Shown here one piece after another: positions 54,165-64,000 of a stretch of 64,000 nt of DNA. Location of the stretch: NCBI GenBank assembly GCA_002077065.1, contig NAJO01000029.1, positions 248,001 to 312,000 on the forward strand, in the 5' to 3' direction. The notes below the pieces were generated by a model. That model was not told where the DNA came from and made no database searches. It saw nothing but the letters and a program-made list of their open reading frames with translations. Position 1 is the first letter of the stretch. Each line of letters starts with the position of its first letter. This DNA comes from Cryoendolithus antarcticus (Eukaryota; Ascomycota; Dothideomycetes; Cladosporiales; Cladosporiaceae). The translations under genes were made by a program, and so were the position numbers.

Positions 54165-55656
54165 GAGTGATGATCATCACGACTCATTGACAGCGCAGTG
54201 AACGCAAGCAAGACCTTCGGACGAGTCACGGTACAACGACGCGCATGTAACGAACGATTACGAGCAGCGCCTCGCACTGCAGAGTGATAGACCGTAGGCT
54301 TAAGCAGCGGTCTGAGCATGCAACGAGGGTTAGCTTGGCAAGAATCGTAACGCCCGCAACAAGCTGCATTTCCGCCCACGCGAAGGCCGCGCAGAGTGAG
54401 ATCTGCTGACAGACAAAGACGACATGAGTTTGTTAATGTGGAGCTCGCACCCGCTGAGCTCAGAGTCGCTGCAGGCATGATATTGCCGATTGGTGCCACA
54501 ATGGATCTGCCAAGCTGGCGCGTCTCCGGAGTGATGATTTGCGGCTAAATGCAATCCCAACTGCATGGAAGGGCGCTCGCAAGGCGGCGGTGCATGTCGG
54601 CTAGTAATGAGACACAGAGTAGTCTCAGTATGCCTCTACGACAGCGGTAGGGAAGTCATCAGGCGTGGAACTCAGCCATCGTCACTTGGTGCAAAGCGAG
54701 CGATAAGACGAAGGGTGGCCGAAGTCGCAAATCAAGACATCAAGTGTGCCTCTTCGTCTCAAGACAGCTTCCCTAAATTCTCAAAATGCTCATCTTTGCC
54801 CTTTCGGACCGTTGCAATAGCATCGCCCAAGCGCAAGAAGCGACGTGCATAGAGGCCAACCGCATTGCATGCAGCCACCGGCGCTTAGGCGCGTGCCTTG
54901 CCAGCATTAAGCTCATATCACACCGGCTTGTGAGCTGCCGAGGACCGGTGAAGCGACTTGTAGCATGCGCAGAAGCTGCTCCCAGTGTGAAACCATTCAC
55001 TTGAGTTCAGAGAGGCATCGGTAAAGATCTGCTGCGTGACGCTGTGCTGCGAGTAGGAAGCATGCTACTGTAGACTGGAGGAAACGGTGGGGCAGTTGCG
55101 GCGATTGTTACCGCGAGTCAGTCCGCGTCGCATCCCACGCGAGATTGGATTGCGGGGATAACACGCGCAGTGAACGTGAACCTTGTCGAGGGACTGTCTC
55201 CTACAGCACATCACTGCAGGAAGGAGCGATCGAAGGATCATGAAGTGAAGTCAAAGCTGCGGAGGTGTATGTATGACTACCACTTCCTGACTGCATATGT
55301 CCCTCACAAAGCACAGAGGTAGCCATCCTCCACCTTGCAACTCCCATCCAAGATCGCCAACCGCGCCGCATCGGCACAGCGGGTGAGATAGCCCATCCGC
55401 GCACCTTGTCAGTCAGGCTGAACATCGCGCGGGAGCTCACATCTCTCTCCCTACATACATCTTCCATTCTACTTCGATCATTTAGCGACGTCGCTTGTCC
55501 TCCCGCTGCACTTACGCGCCTATACTGCTTTGCTATGCGGCGCTTGTAAGGCGTTGGAACTTGTTGGTCCTGGTCACTGCTTAAGCTGTGCTTGCAGTGG
55601 GCCGCTTTGGGCTGCGCAGACCAAATAATTATTACATACGACGACGCGCCGCTATC
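54165..55656. other. Intergenic region of 1.5 kb
   Basis: No gene recognised; open frames are under 150 codons and motif-free. It contains the 3' flank of the kinase and the promoter of the next gene. Confidence 0.45.
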
Positions 55657-57998
55657 ATGGCGCTGAAGAGCCCACTCATGCCTTCTCCTACTGGCGGATT
55701 GACTTCTGCTTTCTCACCTTATGGTGACTCGCCTAACTCGCCTGCGCCTTTCAGTTCCTTTCACCCCGGCCACTCGAACAGGTATTGAAGAAGCTGTAGC
55801 ACCAAGCTAAAGCCCACTGCTGACTACGCCCAAAACAGGTCATCTGGCCCATCCGATTCTCTCGCACCGCCCGCAAGCCCATATCCCTCCCAAATCGAGC
55901 CCTCCCCAGTCGACTCCAACGGCACAGAAAGCACAGATATAGAGGAAGACGCGCAAGAGGAGCCGGAGGTCAAGTCACCGATACCCACAGCAGACATCGA
56001 GGTCAAGTCGCCGGACATCGAAATCAGCAGTCCGCAAAGTGCGAATAGTGTGAGTCTCTTGTTATGTCTCAGGCAGCCGACGAAGTCCGAGCTAACATGC
56101 GTTGCTGGGGAAGGAACGGCCGCCTCCACTGATAACGCACTTGCCGAATCTGCCGCGCTCGGACTCGCAAGATGATGCGCCGCAGAGCGTTATACATGTG
56201 CCCAACGGGTTTAAGGATCTAGTGTCGCCGGGGACTGGGGGTCACGGAATATCGCCGGGGGTGCGATCGCCCAGTACGCCTGAAGCGAGTTTGATGCCTG
56301 AGGATAAGGTGGGTTCTGTGATATCGTGGACGGTGAGATATGAGCTGACGTAGTGGGATAGCGACCCTCGGCTATGTCTCCTGTGAACACTGATCTCCCT
56401 CACTTCGCAGATCGGTCTACGCCACGGGCACAGACGAGGAATGAGGTCGATGAGGAGCTGGAGAAGAGGAAAAGTCGGAGACTGTCAAGTCTCGAAGGTA
56501 TAGTCCAATGCGGGCACCTTCGAATTGAGGAGTCCAAGCTGATGCAGTCACAGACATTCCAGAAGCGGCGCGAGATGGCGACGAGGACGAGCAACCGGGT
56601 ACCGCTGGTCTGGTCGGCGATGGCTCGATGCAGCAAGCTCGACATGCTCTCGAGAACGCTAGTGATGAGCTGAAGAAGCTGCGGGATGCCTTGAGCGAGT
56701 GCTGGACGTTATGTAATACTCTTGCTGGTCTGTCTTCAAGCCACCGGATGCGAACTTTCAAGTTTGCTGGACGACAGGAGCAGCAGCAATCCGCGTGGCG
56801 AAGTTGCTGGAGGCTCTGCCAACAGTTGTACGAGTCGAGGGACGAAGATCATGCATCGCAGACTACACCGACCTTGGAGCTGTGTCGAGACTTCTGTCAG
56901 TCCTTGTTCGAGTGCCGACAAAAGGGCGACGAAGCTTCAGATTCTGTCTTGCGAGTGAGCTTTGAGCTGAGCAATCACTTGTACAACACGCATGATCGGA
57001 CTCTACCGGATGCGTTCAATGAGCGAACGCTGGACTTCTACGTGACATTGTGTCATCGACTAATGAAACTACCCACAGATTTACCGCCAGAGACAGATGC
57101 ACTCTTGCGAGCTTGTTGGTCACTGGCAGAAATGCTATTCAATCTGCGACAGTCGAGTCGCGAAGGTCGAACACCAGATGAAGAGCTACTTGGCTCAGCT
57201 GTACAGTCCTGTTGGGAGCTCTGCGACCTCTTCCGCGAGGGGTGGACGCAGATTAAAGCCGATCGAGGGACTCCGAGACCTTCACAAGCAACCTTCCCTC
57301 ATCGATCGAAATCCTCCCTAAGCTCTGCTAGAGGCTCAGCACATCGCAGCAACTCCAGCCTCAGCGATCGCCACTACCACGATGCATCCGCTTCACTGCC
57401 TCCCGAAACACCAACGACAATCTTTGACGATGCCACGACGGCGAGCTCCTCCCCAGATTCTGTGAACATCCCAAATATCCTGGTCCTCGGTCCGGCAAGC
57501 GGCAGCAGTAATAACGGATCACTACGCGCAAGTGCTCCACATCACGATCGATGGTCTTCCAATGCGTCGGTACTAAGCGGCTACTCCGAATCTGCCTCCT
57601 CACAACGAACATCCAGCACCGCCACTGCTGGCTCTGAGGAAGCCCATCTGACTCGTCTGCGCTACTTGCTTCTCAAAGCCGCACTCAACACAGGCTACTC
57701 GCGGTCATCCCCACAGCCGCTGCCAGCCTACATTCAAGCGCAGCCAAACAGCTCATTCGGAACCTTGCCATGGCAGATCAAGGTCTGGGGAATATATCAG
57801 AAGCTGGTGGTGAACGACAAGAGTATGGGCAGCGCCCAAGGCCTGCCAAGTAGGAGGCTAGGCGCCAGCGATACGGCAAAGAGTGTCAAATGGCTTGGAA
57901 GGCACGAGCAATGGGCTTGGATGAGGGATCTGTATCGGTTGGTCTTCGGGTTTGGGGTTGAAGAGGTCGAGAGGAGAGGCGGAGGTGTCCAGGTGTGA
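55657..57998 (+). CDS. Fungal protein with repeated C-W-x-L-C helical motif, function unknown
   Basis: Five exons: 55657-55781, 55839-56049, 56114-56308, 56362-56497 and 56548-57998, with introns of 50-64 nt and good branch sites (CTGAC, CTAAC, CTGAC, GCTGAT), 705 aa. The first 220 residues are Ser/Pro-rich and acidic, with two copies of VKSP (EVKSPIPTADIEVKSPDIE). From about residue 260 a helical region carries at least seven related segments: SECWTLCNTLA (272), SCWRLCQQLYE (308), LELCRDFCQSLFE (332), SFELSNHLYN (360), FYVTLCHRLM (387), ACWSLAEMLFN (411) and SCWELCDLFRE (443). The C-terminal tail includes LRYLLLKAALNTGYSR and SFGTLPWQIKVWG. I do not recognise a named domain; the repeats suggest a TPR-like scaffold. 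Confidence 0.78.
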
Positions 57999-58960
57999 AC
58001 GAATTCGCAGCCAGACTGGAAAGCATCAACGCGCTGTCACTGTTGCTTGAAGCGGCCAGGCGCCGCACAAGCGGGCACTTGACGACCGTGCCCGACGAAC
58101 GGAACGAGTAAAGAAGGGAGGCTATCTTCATCGCATTTCGAGGCGATATCAGAGCGTTCGAGCGCAGCTTTTGCACAATTATGTTGATTTCGACTGTTGG
58201 TAGATGGATCACAGTACATCTAGGGTACCTGTCGGATAGCAAAACCACATAACCACCGACCGGCCCCGCGAATACTGTCCACGATCGTGACATCGTCAGG
58301 GTCAATCATATTGATTGAGCTGATCGGTGCGGTAATGAGCGATTCGTTCATATATTCGCTGACATGAAGTATCAGAGCCCTTGGAATGCGTGTCGTAACT
58401 AGTCTTGAATTCGAAGGACTGTATAGCCAGGCCGCTGAGTAATGTGCTTCTATTGTTCCCGTCAGCTCGAGCATGGTTCAAAAAAAGCATCATCCACTTG
58501 AACCTGTAGAATCTCAGCATCGTTTCGACGATGAGCTTCTGTCACGCGTTCGCGTGGCTCTCGCGCCGACCCGCAGTTGTCTCACGGAGTGGACGTTTCA
58601 AATCGAAATTACCTACTCCTCCTTCGCGCATCTTGGACGCAACATTGGCGCTGGGCACAGGCTGCTTGGACCAATGCTTGCCTTGACGACCAGGTCCATG
58701 GCTCACGTAGACCGGCCGACTCCGTCAGCGGCTCGGGTACTGGACCGGAGACCTGCCTTGAATCTGCGGTGATGAGGACTTGTACTGTGGCTTGACCCGA
58801 CCATTGAGACTCTCGTTATTCTTGTTGTGTTTGCACGAGCTTGTATACTTTCCCTCTGTCCATCACGTTCATTGCTTGTGTGCTAGAGAGCTAGACTCCT
58901 CACACTGTCACTCATTCCCGATCTAGCGAATAGAACAAAGAATCTCAAAGCTATTCCAAC
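57999..58960. other. Intergenic region before the GH128-type gene
   Basis: 962 bp with short motif-free frames. The last 100 bp should contain the promoter and leader of the plus-strand gene. Confidence 0.45.
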
Positions 58961-60242
58961 ATGCAGTACGCACTGGTACTCGCCGGCGCTGCACTTGTGC
59001 ACGCAGCTCATGCCGACCATGCTCATCTCGATGCTCATCGCCATGAGCGCCGGGTTGTCGACACGACGGTAGAGTGGGTGTACACGACTGTCACGAAGTA
59101 TGTCACAGCCGGACAGGATATCCCCACAACAGCTTCGCAGTATCAGCAGGCACCTTCAGCCGTGGCTGCACCTGCCGACACTACAACAAATTTGGCTGCG
59201 CCGTCTGTGCCAACGCCCACTTCGTTCAGTGCCTCCACCGAGGAGGCCATTGTTGCGCCGTCCGTGTACAGTACCAGCACCTCCAGCTCGAGCGAAGCCG
59301 TACCAACCTCGTACGCTACACCGACTACCTCGACATCCTCGACTGAACAAGCACCGAGCGCGTACAGCAGCGTTGCAACGACTACCTCAACTCAGGCCTC
59401 TGCGTCTGGCATCACGAAGTCTAGCCTGACGCCTCGGGGGAAGAAAGCTGGGCTTTCTGGCTACGTCGGCTGCCAGGAGAAAGAGGCTTTTGCGAACCTC
59501 GCACCCTACATCAGCTGGTACTCTGACTACACTGCCACGACTCCAGACTCTCAGGGCGTGCAGGGCATTCCGATGCTTTGGGGTGGTGATGGAAGCACTT
59601 GCGCAGACACCCAGGCCCGTCTTACCGCCTACAACAGCTTGGTGGCCACCAACGCTGTCCCAGAGATCATGTTCGGGTTCTACGAGCCAGATTGCAACTG
59701 CCCTGACTCGTCTGAGATGACCACAGGCGAGGCTGCCAGCGATTGGGACTCTCTCATCGCACCTCTTGCGAAGGAAGGGACGGTCCTTGGATCACCTAGC
59801 ATGTGCAAACAGAAAGATGAGGACTTTCTCACTCCATTCAAGTCCGCTATAAGCACTGATTGGGATGTGACATCGGTGCACATCAACAAGCCGGATCTTG
59901 ATGGCGTGAAGGCGGTGGTTGAGTACTACGTGAGTCTTGTCCGCTTGAAATCCCGGCGTGACCATGCTAACATACGCATAGTGGAACACCTACCAGAAGC
60001 CAATCTGGGTTTCCGAGTTCGCTTGCGTGAACGACACACCAAGCTGGAGCCCTTGCACAGATCAGACGCAGGTCAACAGCCTGATCAATGATGCTGTGGC
60101 TTACTTCCAGTCCAACGAGCATGTCGTCGCGTTTGGTCCGAGCAACGGGAACGGCCTGGGCGATGTGTGGCCTTTGACCGACAGCGCTGGCAAGCTGACG
60201 ACGAGCGGACAAACATACCTCAATGCCATCAAGAGCTTATGA
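58961..60242 (+). CDS. Secreted GH128-type (Asl1-like) cell-wall glucanase
   Basis: Exon 1 is 58961-59929 and exon 2 is 59982-60242, with a 52-nt intron (branch GCTAAC), 409 aa. A signal peptide (MQYALVLAGAALVHAAHA) is followed by a 140-residue Ser/Thr/Ala-rich region, likely O-glycosylated and wall-anchoring. The catalytic domain (about 165-409) has SWYSDYTATTP, PMLWGGDG, EIMFGFYEPDCNC and, in exon 2, KPIWVSEFAC. The two glutamates in FYEPD and SEF match the acid/base and nucleophile positions of GH128 beta-1,3-glucanases. Family proteins such as fission yeast Asl1 lie in the cell wall. The usual FNEPD is FYEPD here. Confidence 0.87.
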
Positions 60243-60486
60243 GGTAGTATGCATATCCAAAGTGGCTTCGATGGTCGCTCAAGCAGGTGCTTGAGGTTTC
60301 GATTCTTGTTTATAGTCGATCTGGTTGGATAACGTTTATCGAAGGTTTGGCTTCTCTACCCCGCTTCAAGCGTGGGATCATCTGGACTACATCAATGCCG
60401 ATTCCGTTTTCCAACTCACGTCCAATCCTATCTTCACTTCCCTAGACACAGCATCAGCGCAGGAACCTTGGCGCTATTAGTCCACT

Positions 60487-61096
60487 ATGGCTCGTAAGTC
60501 TTCCGAGAGCGCATCGTGTAGAACCGCTGACAATGACCTTAGAGCACAGCTTTCCTGTCCCAACCAACATCCCGGCGCCAGTCGACGATGGCGGTGCCAA
60601 ACATCTCAAGGGCAATGACATCCCTGCTGTGCAACTACCGTCGACGTCCGGGGAGAAGGTGGACCTTTCGACACTCCCTGGACTGAACATCATCTTCCTC
60701 TATCCTCGTACCGCAGCTCCCGGCGAAACTGTCCCAGACGAATGGAACTCGATACCCGGCGCCCGTGGCTGCACGCCTCAAGCCTGCTCCTTTCGCGATG
60801 CCAGCGATGATATTCTCTCCAACGGCGTGGAGAAGATCTTTGGCGTAAGCACACAAGGCACTGCCTACCAGCAGGAACTTCGCGAACGGACGCGATTGCC
60901 GTATCATATGCTTAGCGATGAGAAGCTGGACCTGGTGAAGGCTATGCGTCTGCCGACTATGGAGTGGGAAGTCAAGACGCTGATCAAGCGTATGGCTCTT
61001 GCTGTGCAGGACGGTAAGGTGGTTCATGTTTGGTATCCCGTGTTTCCACCTGATCGGAACGCGGGAGATGTGTTGCAATGGCTGAAAACGAGATGA
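60487..61096 (+). CDS. PrxQ-like peroxiredoxin with a seven-nucleotide first exon
   Basis: Exon 1 is only 60487-60493 (ATGGCTC). Exon 2 is 60543-61096. The 49-nt intron has a perfect donor (GTAAGT), a CTGAC branch site and a TTAG acceptor. The product is 186 aa, beginning MAQHSFPVPTNIPAP. The alternative is an unspliced start at ATG 60533 (MTLEHSFPVP). The enzyme reduces hydroperoxides using thioredoxin. The peroxidatic cysteine is C79 in PGARGCTPQACSFRD, with C84 as a likely resolving cysteine (C-x4-C, as in PrxQ/BCP). Downstream are GVSTQGTAYQQELRERTRLP and YHMLSDEKLDLVKAM. The predicted location is the cytosol. Confidence 0.85.
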
Positions 61097-61303
61097 GAAT
61101 GTATGTGATGTGTAAGCAAGCAGCCGACGGTGACACGGCGTAGGGCGTCGATGTGAGTTCGTAGGGCGTCGGTGGAGAAACGTGAGATCTCATTGGAATG
61201 TAAGATGTCTCGATGGTAAGGTAAGTGCTCTCCTGCATATATGACACTACTCTGCCTCCTATCAAGGTCGCGATCATTCGACCTTGCAATTACTGCCTTC
61301 ATC

Positions 61304-61856
61304 ATGACCGACACAGTGCCACCGACAGCATTGACGCCAAGAGGAAAAGCAGTCAAGCGCTTCTGGCCCTGTAACCCACAAGACTCCAGCTCGTTATCTC
61401 GACTTCCGCCAGAGCTACGAACCCTCATATGTACCTACGTCTTCGCGTCCAACACGTTTAGTCACAGCCTGGACCTGGCGATATTTCACTGCCCCTTCGC
61501 CGGAATCCTACTCACCTGCCAAAGGGCCTAGAATGAGGCCGCTGCGATGTACAAACATGCATATCAGGGGTACGGGAGCTCGAACACATTCACAGTAGAC
61601 CCTACTTCGAACCCATGCCCCCTTCTTCATCAGGAGTGTGAAAGCAATTGACTTGGATCACATGAAGACTATCCACATCGATGCTGGCGTCATTTATGGG
61701 ACATCCGTGAGTACACGCCTCGTCGCTTACAAGCCGTGGAGAGTCCATGTGCGGCCAAAACAGAGCAGCAGCTACCGTGCTCTGAGAAGCTATACTGAGA
61801 ACCGGATGTCCAGTCCGCGACTGGTCCATGGGGTTCAACAATATGCGAATTCTTGA
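61304..61856 (+). pseudogene. LPxELRN-family remnant with TAG and frameshift
   Basis: ATG 61304 opens a frame with SLSRLPPELRTLICTYVFAS and FAGILLTCQRA, the two family hallmarks. A TAG at 61529-61531 replaces the residue expected before NEAAAMYK, and the frame continues to a TGA at 61649-61651. The best reading after about 61620 lies in another frame (FFIRSVKAIDLDHMKTIHID), ending at 61856. So there is at least one nonsense change and one indel near a C-run. It is probably non-functional. Confidence 0.6.
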
Positions 61857-62337
61857 GAACCGGACGCAAACTCGATCACTATCACACAGGTGTATCTTGA
61901 GCGTGTTCTTGCTGCTTGCAGACAGTATGTGTGGAAGCTTTGAGCCCAGTGAATGCCTCAATTGTGTCTTCATCAGAAAGGGCGTCAAGCGTTTGTGGGC
62001 CAGATACGCAAATTTCACCTGGTCGACCTTACCTGGAAGCAAGGGCACATTGTTGAGCTTGCTCGGACCGCCTGTGCGCTTCGAGGCAAGCCTGACACAA
62101 GTCTTAGGCGCCAGTAGGACCCAAGAAGCAGGCTGAATCCACATGAGTAGCGTCCTGTCCCCCATCTGCAATTACGGCAGGTCACTACAAAGGCAGCTAC
62201 GAAAGTGCGTACAGCAGAAGGACGTTAAGATGCCTCGTGAAACAAAATACGCGCACCGATCGAGCACCCCTGACACGTATCCGCAAGAAGCATGTCCAAT
62301 ATTACATTGACCGGCAGAGCTCAGATGCAGCATCTTC
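61857..62337. other. Region between LPxELRN-family remnants
   Basis: Short open frames on both strands without motifs. Some may be decayed coding sequence of the flanking remnants. Confidence 0.35.
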
Positions 62338-62640
62338 GAATACGCCTGTCATAGACCACCACGTCCGAAGCTCGGTACATGGCTCAACCATTCGTCTACG
62401 ATAGACATTCTGCTCATATGTCGTCGCATCTATACTGAAGCACTGCAAATCTTCACAAGCTGCCGCTGTAGCCACGTGGCTTTAGCATTCGCTCGTAATG
62501 AGGCAGATGATGCGCTCTTCGAGTCTGTTCGTGCGCTCAGACCGGGAGCGCTCGATATCGTGGAGACCATCGATCTGGTCATTGGTACATCGACGAGCCC
62601 GGTAGCCATCACACTTATGCCCCGGCCAGACAACTTGTGA
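62338..62640 (+). pseudogene. LPxELRN-family fragment without start
   Basis: A frame ending at the TGA 62638-62640 reads LGTWLNHSSTIDILLICRRI, then YTEALQIFTSC, and continues FARNEADDALFESVRALRPG. ILLICRRIYTEALQIF is the second family hallmark (LLxxCRxIYxEA). No start codon or N-terminal LPxELRN motif precedes it in this frame, so it is a 5'-truncated copy. Confidence 0.5.
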
Positions 62641-63346
62641 GATCGCTCCGTACCAGCTGTCGAGCTTCCAACTTACGATCGCTTCTTGCACGAGTCTGCC
62701 TCGTGGCTGAACACGATGATGAACCGGGAAGAGCCCGCGCCTACATATCTTCGACGACACTCGGCCGACGCAGAGGTCATAGGTGCTGTGAAGCCATCAG
62801 AGGTAGACTGGAGGCGTATGCATCTAGCAGAGATTGTCAGACTTTGCATAGTGTGCAATCATTCGGAAACTTGGGCGCAGAGCAGGGAGACGGCATCGTA
62901 GACCGTACTTGAGCAATTTCGACCACGTGCAAGTGGCGTGATAATGATCGTACCTTTGCGCTCTCAACAGCCAGCGCCGATCATTCGCAAGGTACTCGAT
63001 GGTCGCTACTATCATCACGGCGGTCGCTCAGGCTGAGCTGCCTGTAATGGCTTTAGTGAAAGCCAAGTGCGCCGCTTCTTGTATTCTTGTATGAAGTGAG
63101 AAGATTATGGACGATTGCGCCTGGGTAGCAAAGTCATATATACTTCTAAAGTTGCAAGATAATCCGAAAAGATTGCCGATGGTCCGAGGAAGGTGCGATT
63201 GATCGCGTAGGGAAGCTGAGAGATTCTTTTGCCTTAGCTCACCGACTTCACGGGCTATGAGCTTTTGATACGATCGCTTCATACAACTTGGCCTTTATCA
63301 AAATCATCCAGGCGCATGCTGATCCACTGCCTGGTCCAAGTACACC
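62641..63346. other. Intergenic region before the right-end gene
   Basis: 706 bp with short motif-free frames. No recognised gene. Confidence 0.4.
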
Positions 63347-64000
63347 ATGAGCTCAGTTCCTACTATGCCTGACACTCCTTCCACCCGCTGCCGCCTCCTC
63401 GAGCTAGCTCCAGAGCTCCGCAATGAGATCTACGACCCTGTCTACACGCATGACACCCGTCGTTTTACACTGAGTCTGATGCGCCGCCAGGAACCGCAAA
63501 AGGCCCTCCTCTTGACGTGCAAACTCATCAACAACGAGGCCGGAGGTGTCTACCACGCAGCATTCCGCAGCTATGTGGAGTCCACGGTTTTCTGTGTTCA
63601 TGGGAAGTCGGCCGGAGAAAGCTACGTGCGGAGCGAGGCGTGTCTTGACGACGACATCGCCCACATCAACATACTCTCCATGCACGCGTGCATCGACACG
63701 GAGGGAGATCCGCTCTACGATGCCATCACGTACATAATTGACGGGTGCAAGACCCAGTTCCGCACGAAGAGATGCTTCATCAAGTACTTTACCGACTACG
63801 AGATCGGGATCAGGAAGCGGGAGAGTGGTGGCGAGGATGTCATCACTCGTCGTACGCCTCTTCCTGTGGTCTCCATGTCAAAGGACTGGCTACTCGAGGT
63901 CCTTGATCGCTGCTCTTGGCTTGATCACGATGAGACTTGCAACGATGAGGATCTTCTAGATCCACTGAACGAGATAGCAGACTATGGCGGGTACCAGACC
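63347..64000 (+). CDS. LPxELRN-family protein, partial (runs off the window)
   Basis: The frame from ATG 63347 (MSSVPTMPDTPSTRCRLLEL) is open for 218 codons to the window end. It has RLLELAPELRNEIYDPVYTH and KALLLTCKLINNEAGGVYHA, the two family hallmarks. Later segments include DDDIAHINILSMHACIDTEG and FIKYFTDYEIGIRKRES. The 3' end is outside the window, so the length and any introns are unknown. Function unknown. Confidence 0.72.
   Translation, partial: MSSVPTMPDTPSTRCRLLELAPELRNEIYDPVYTHDTRRFTLSLMRRQEPQKALLLTCKLINNEAGGVYHAAFRSYVESTVFCVHGKSAGESYVRSEACLDDDIAHINILSMHACIDTEGDPLYDAITYIIDGCKTQFRTKRCFIKYFTDYEIGIRKRESGGEDVITRRTPLPVVSMSKDWLLEVLDRCSWLDHDETCNDEDLLDPLNEIADYGGYQT

Noticed and set aside
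1..64000. TAG reassigned to a sense codon
   Set aside because: TAG terminates several clearly complete genes in the window (VIT-vWA, arrestin, LPxELRN gene at 36675, CLR2).
1..64000. CRISPR arrays, prokaryotic operons, tRNA or rRNA genes
   Set aside because: No regularly spaced identical repeats with unique spacers, no ribosome-binding-site pattern, and no tRNA cloverleaf that I could recognise by eye. A covariance-model search would be needed to exclude tRNAs fully.

Overview
The window is nuclear DNA of a filamentous ascomycete. Evidence seen in the sequence: protein-coding genes with many short introns (about 48-110 nt, GT..AG, usually with a CTAAC/CTGAC branch site), dense gene packing on both strands, a trifunctional HIS4, a Clr2 silencing factor, an L-arabinitol dehydrogenase, a fungal-rhodopsin-like seven-TM protein and several members of the LPxELRNxIY / LLxTCxxIxxEA family that is expanded in Dothideomycetes. 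The last point suggests Mycosphaerellales/Capnodiales, which is an inference. I saw no prokaryotic operon, tRNA, rRNA, CRISPR array, transposase or reverse transcriptase.

Layout. 1-1.4 kb: nothing recognised. 1.4-5.7 kb: RMD5/GID2 ubiquitin-ligase subunit and HIS4, both minus. 6-7.2 kb: an alpha/beta hydrolase broken by an exact 35-bp tandem duplication and a second frameshift. 7.4-10.2 kb: an SRA/YDG methyl-DNA-reader gene between two degenerate repeat arrays that are inverted with respect to each other, the most unusual structure here. 10.3-17.9 kb: HPM1 histidine methyltransferase, a membrane coiled-coil protein, DSK2 ubiquilin, and a proline-rich unknown. 18.4-23.2 kb: LAD1 with a premature TAG, then a VIT-vWA protein on the opposite strand. 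24-27.3 kb: a putatively myristoylated membrane protein and two decayed LPxELRN-family genes. 27.5-32.4 kb: a nine-exon APC permease and a five-exon rhodopsin-like membrane protein. 34.5-41.4 kb: arrestin-like adaptor, an LPxELRN-family gene, LCP5 and CLR2. 41.6-49.1 kb: secreted GH31 alpha-glucosidase, a Rab4-type GTPase and a Clr5-domain protein. 49.4-58 kb: a large hybrid histidine kinase and a protein with a repeated C-W-x-L-C motif. 59-61.1 kb: GH128-type wall glucanase and a PrxQ-like peroxiredoxin. 61.3-64 kb: two further LPxELRN-family remnants and an intact member that runs off the right end.

Most genes are ordinary housekeeping (protein turnover, ribosome biogenesis, amino-acid synthesis and transport) or carbohydrate/cell-surface functions. 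Three genes have silencing-related domains (SRA, Clr2, Clr5), but they are tens of kb apart and not a cluster. Four head-to-head pairs share short promoter regions: HIS4/hydrolase, membrane protein/DSK2, LCP5/CLR2 and Rab4/Clr5. Exon boundaries were worked out by hand from splice signals, reading phase and family conservation. I could not check them against transcripts.
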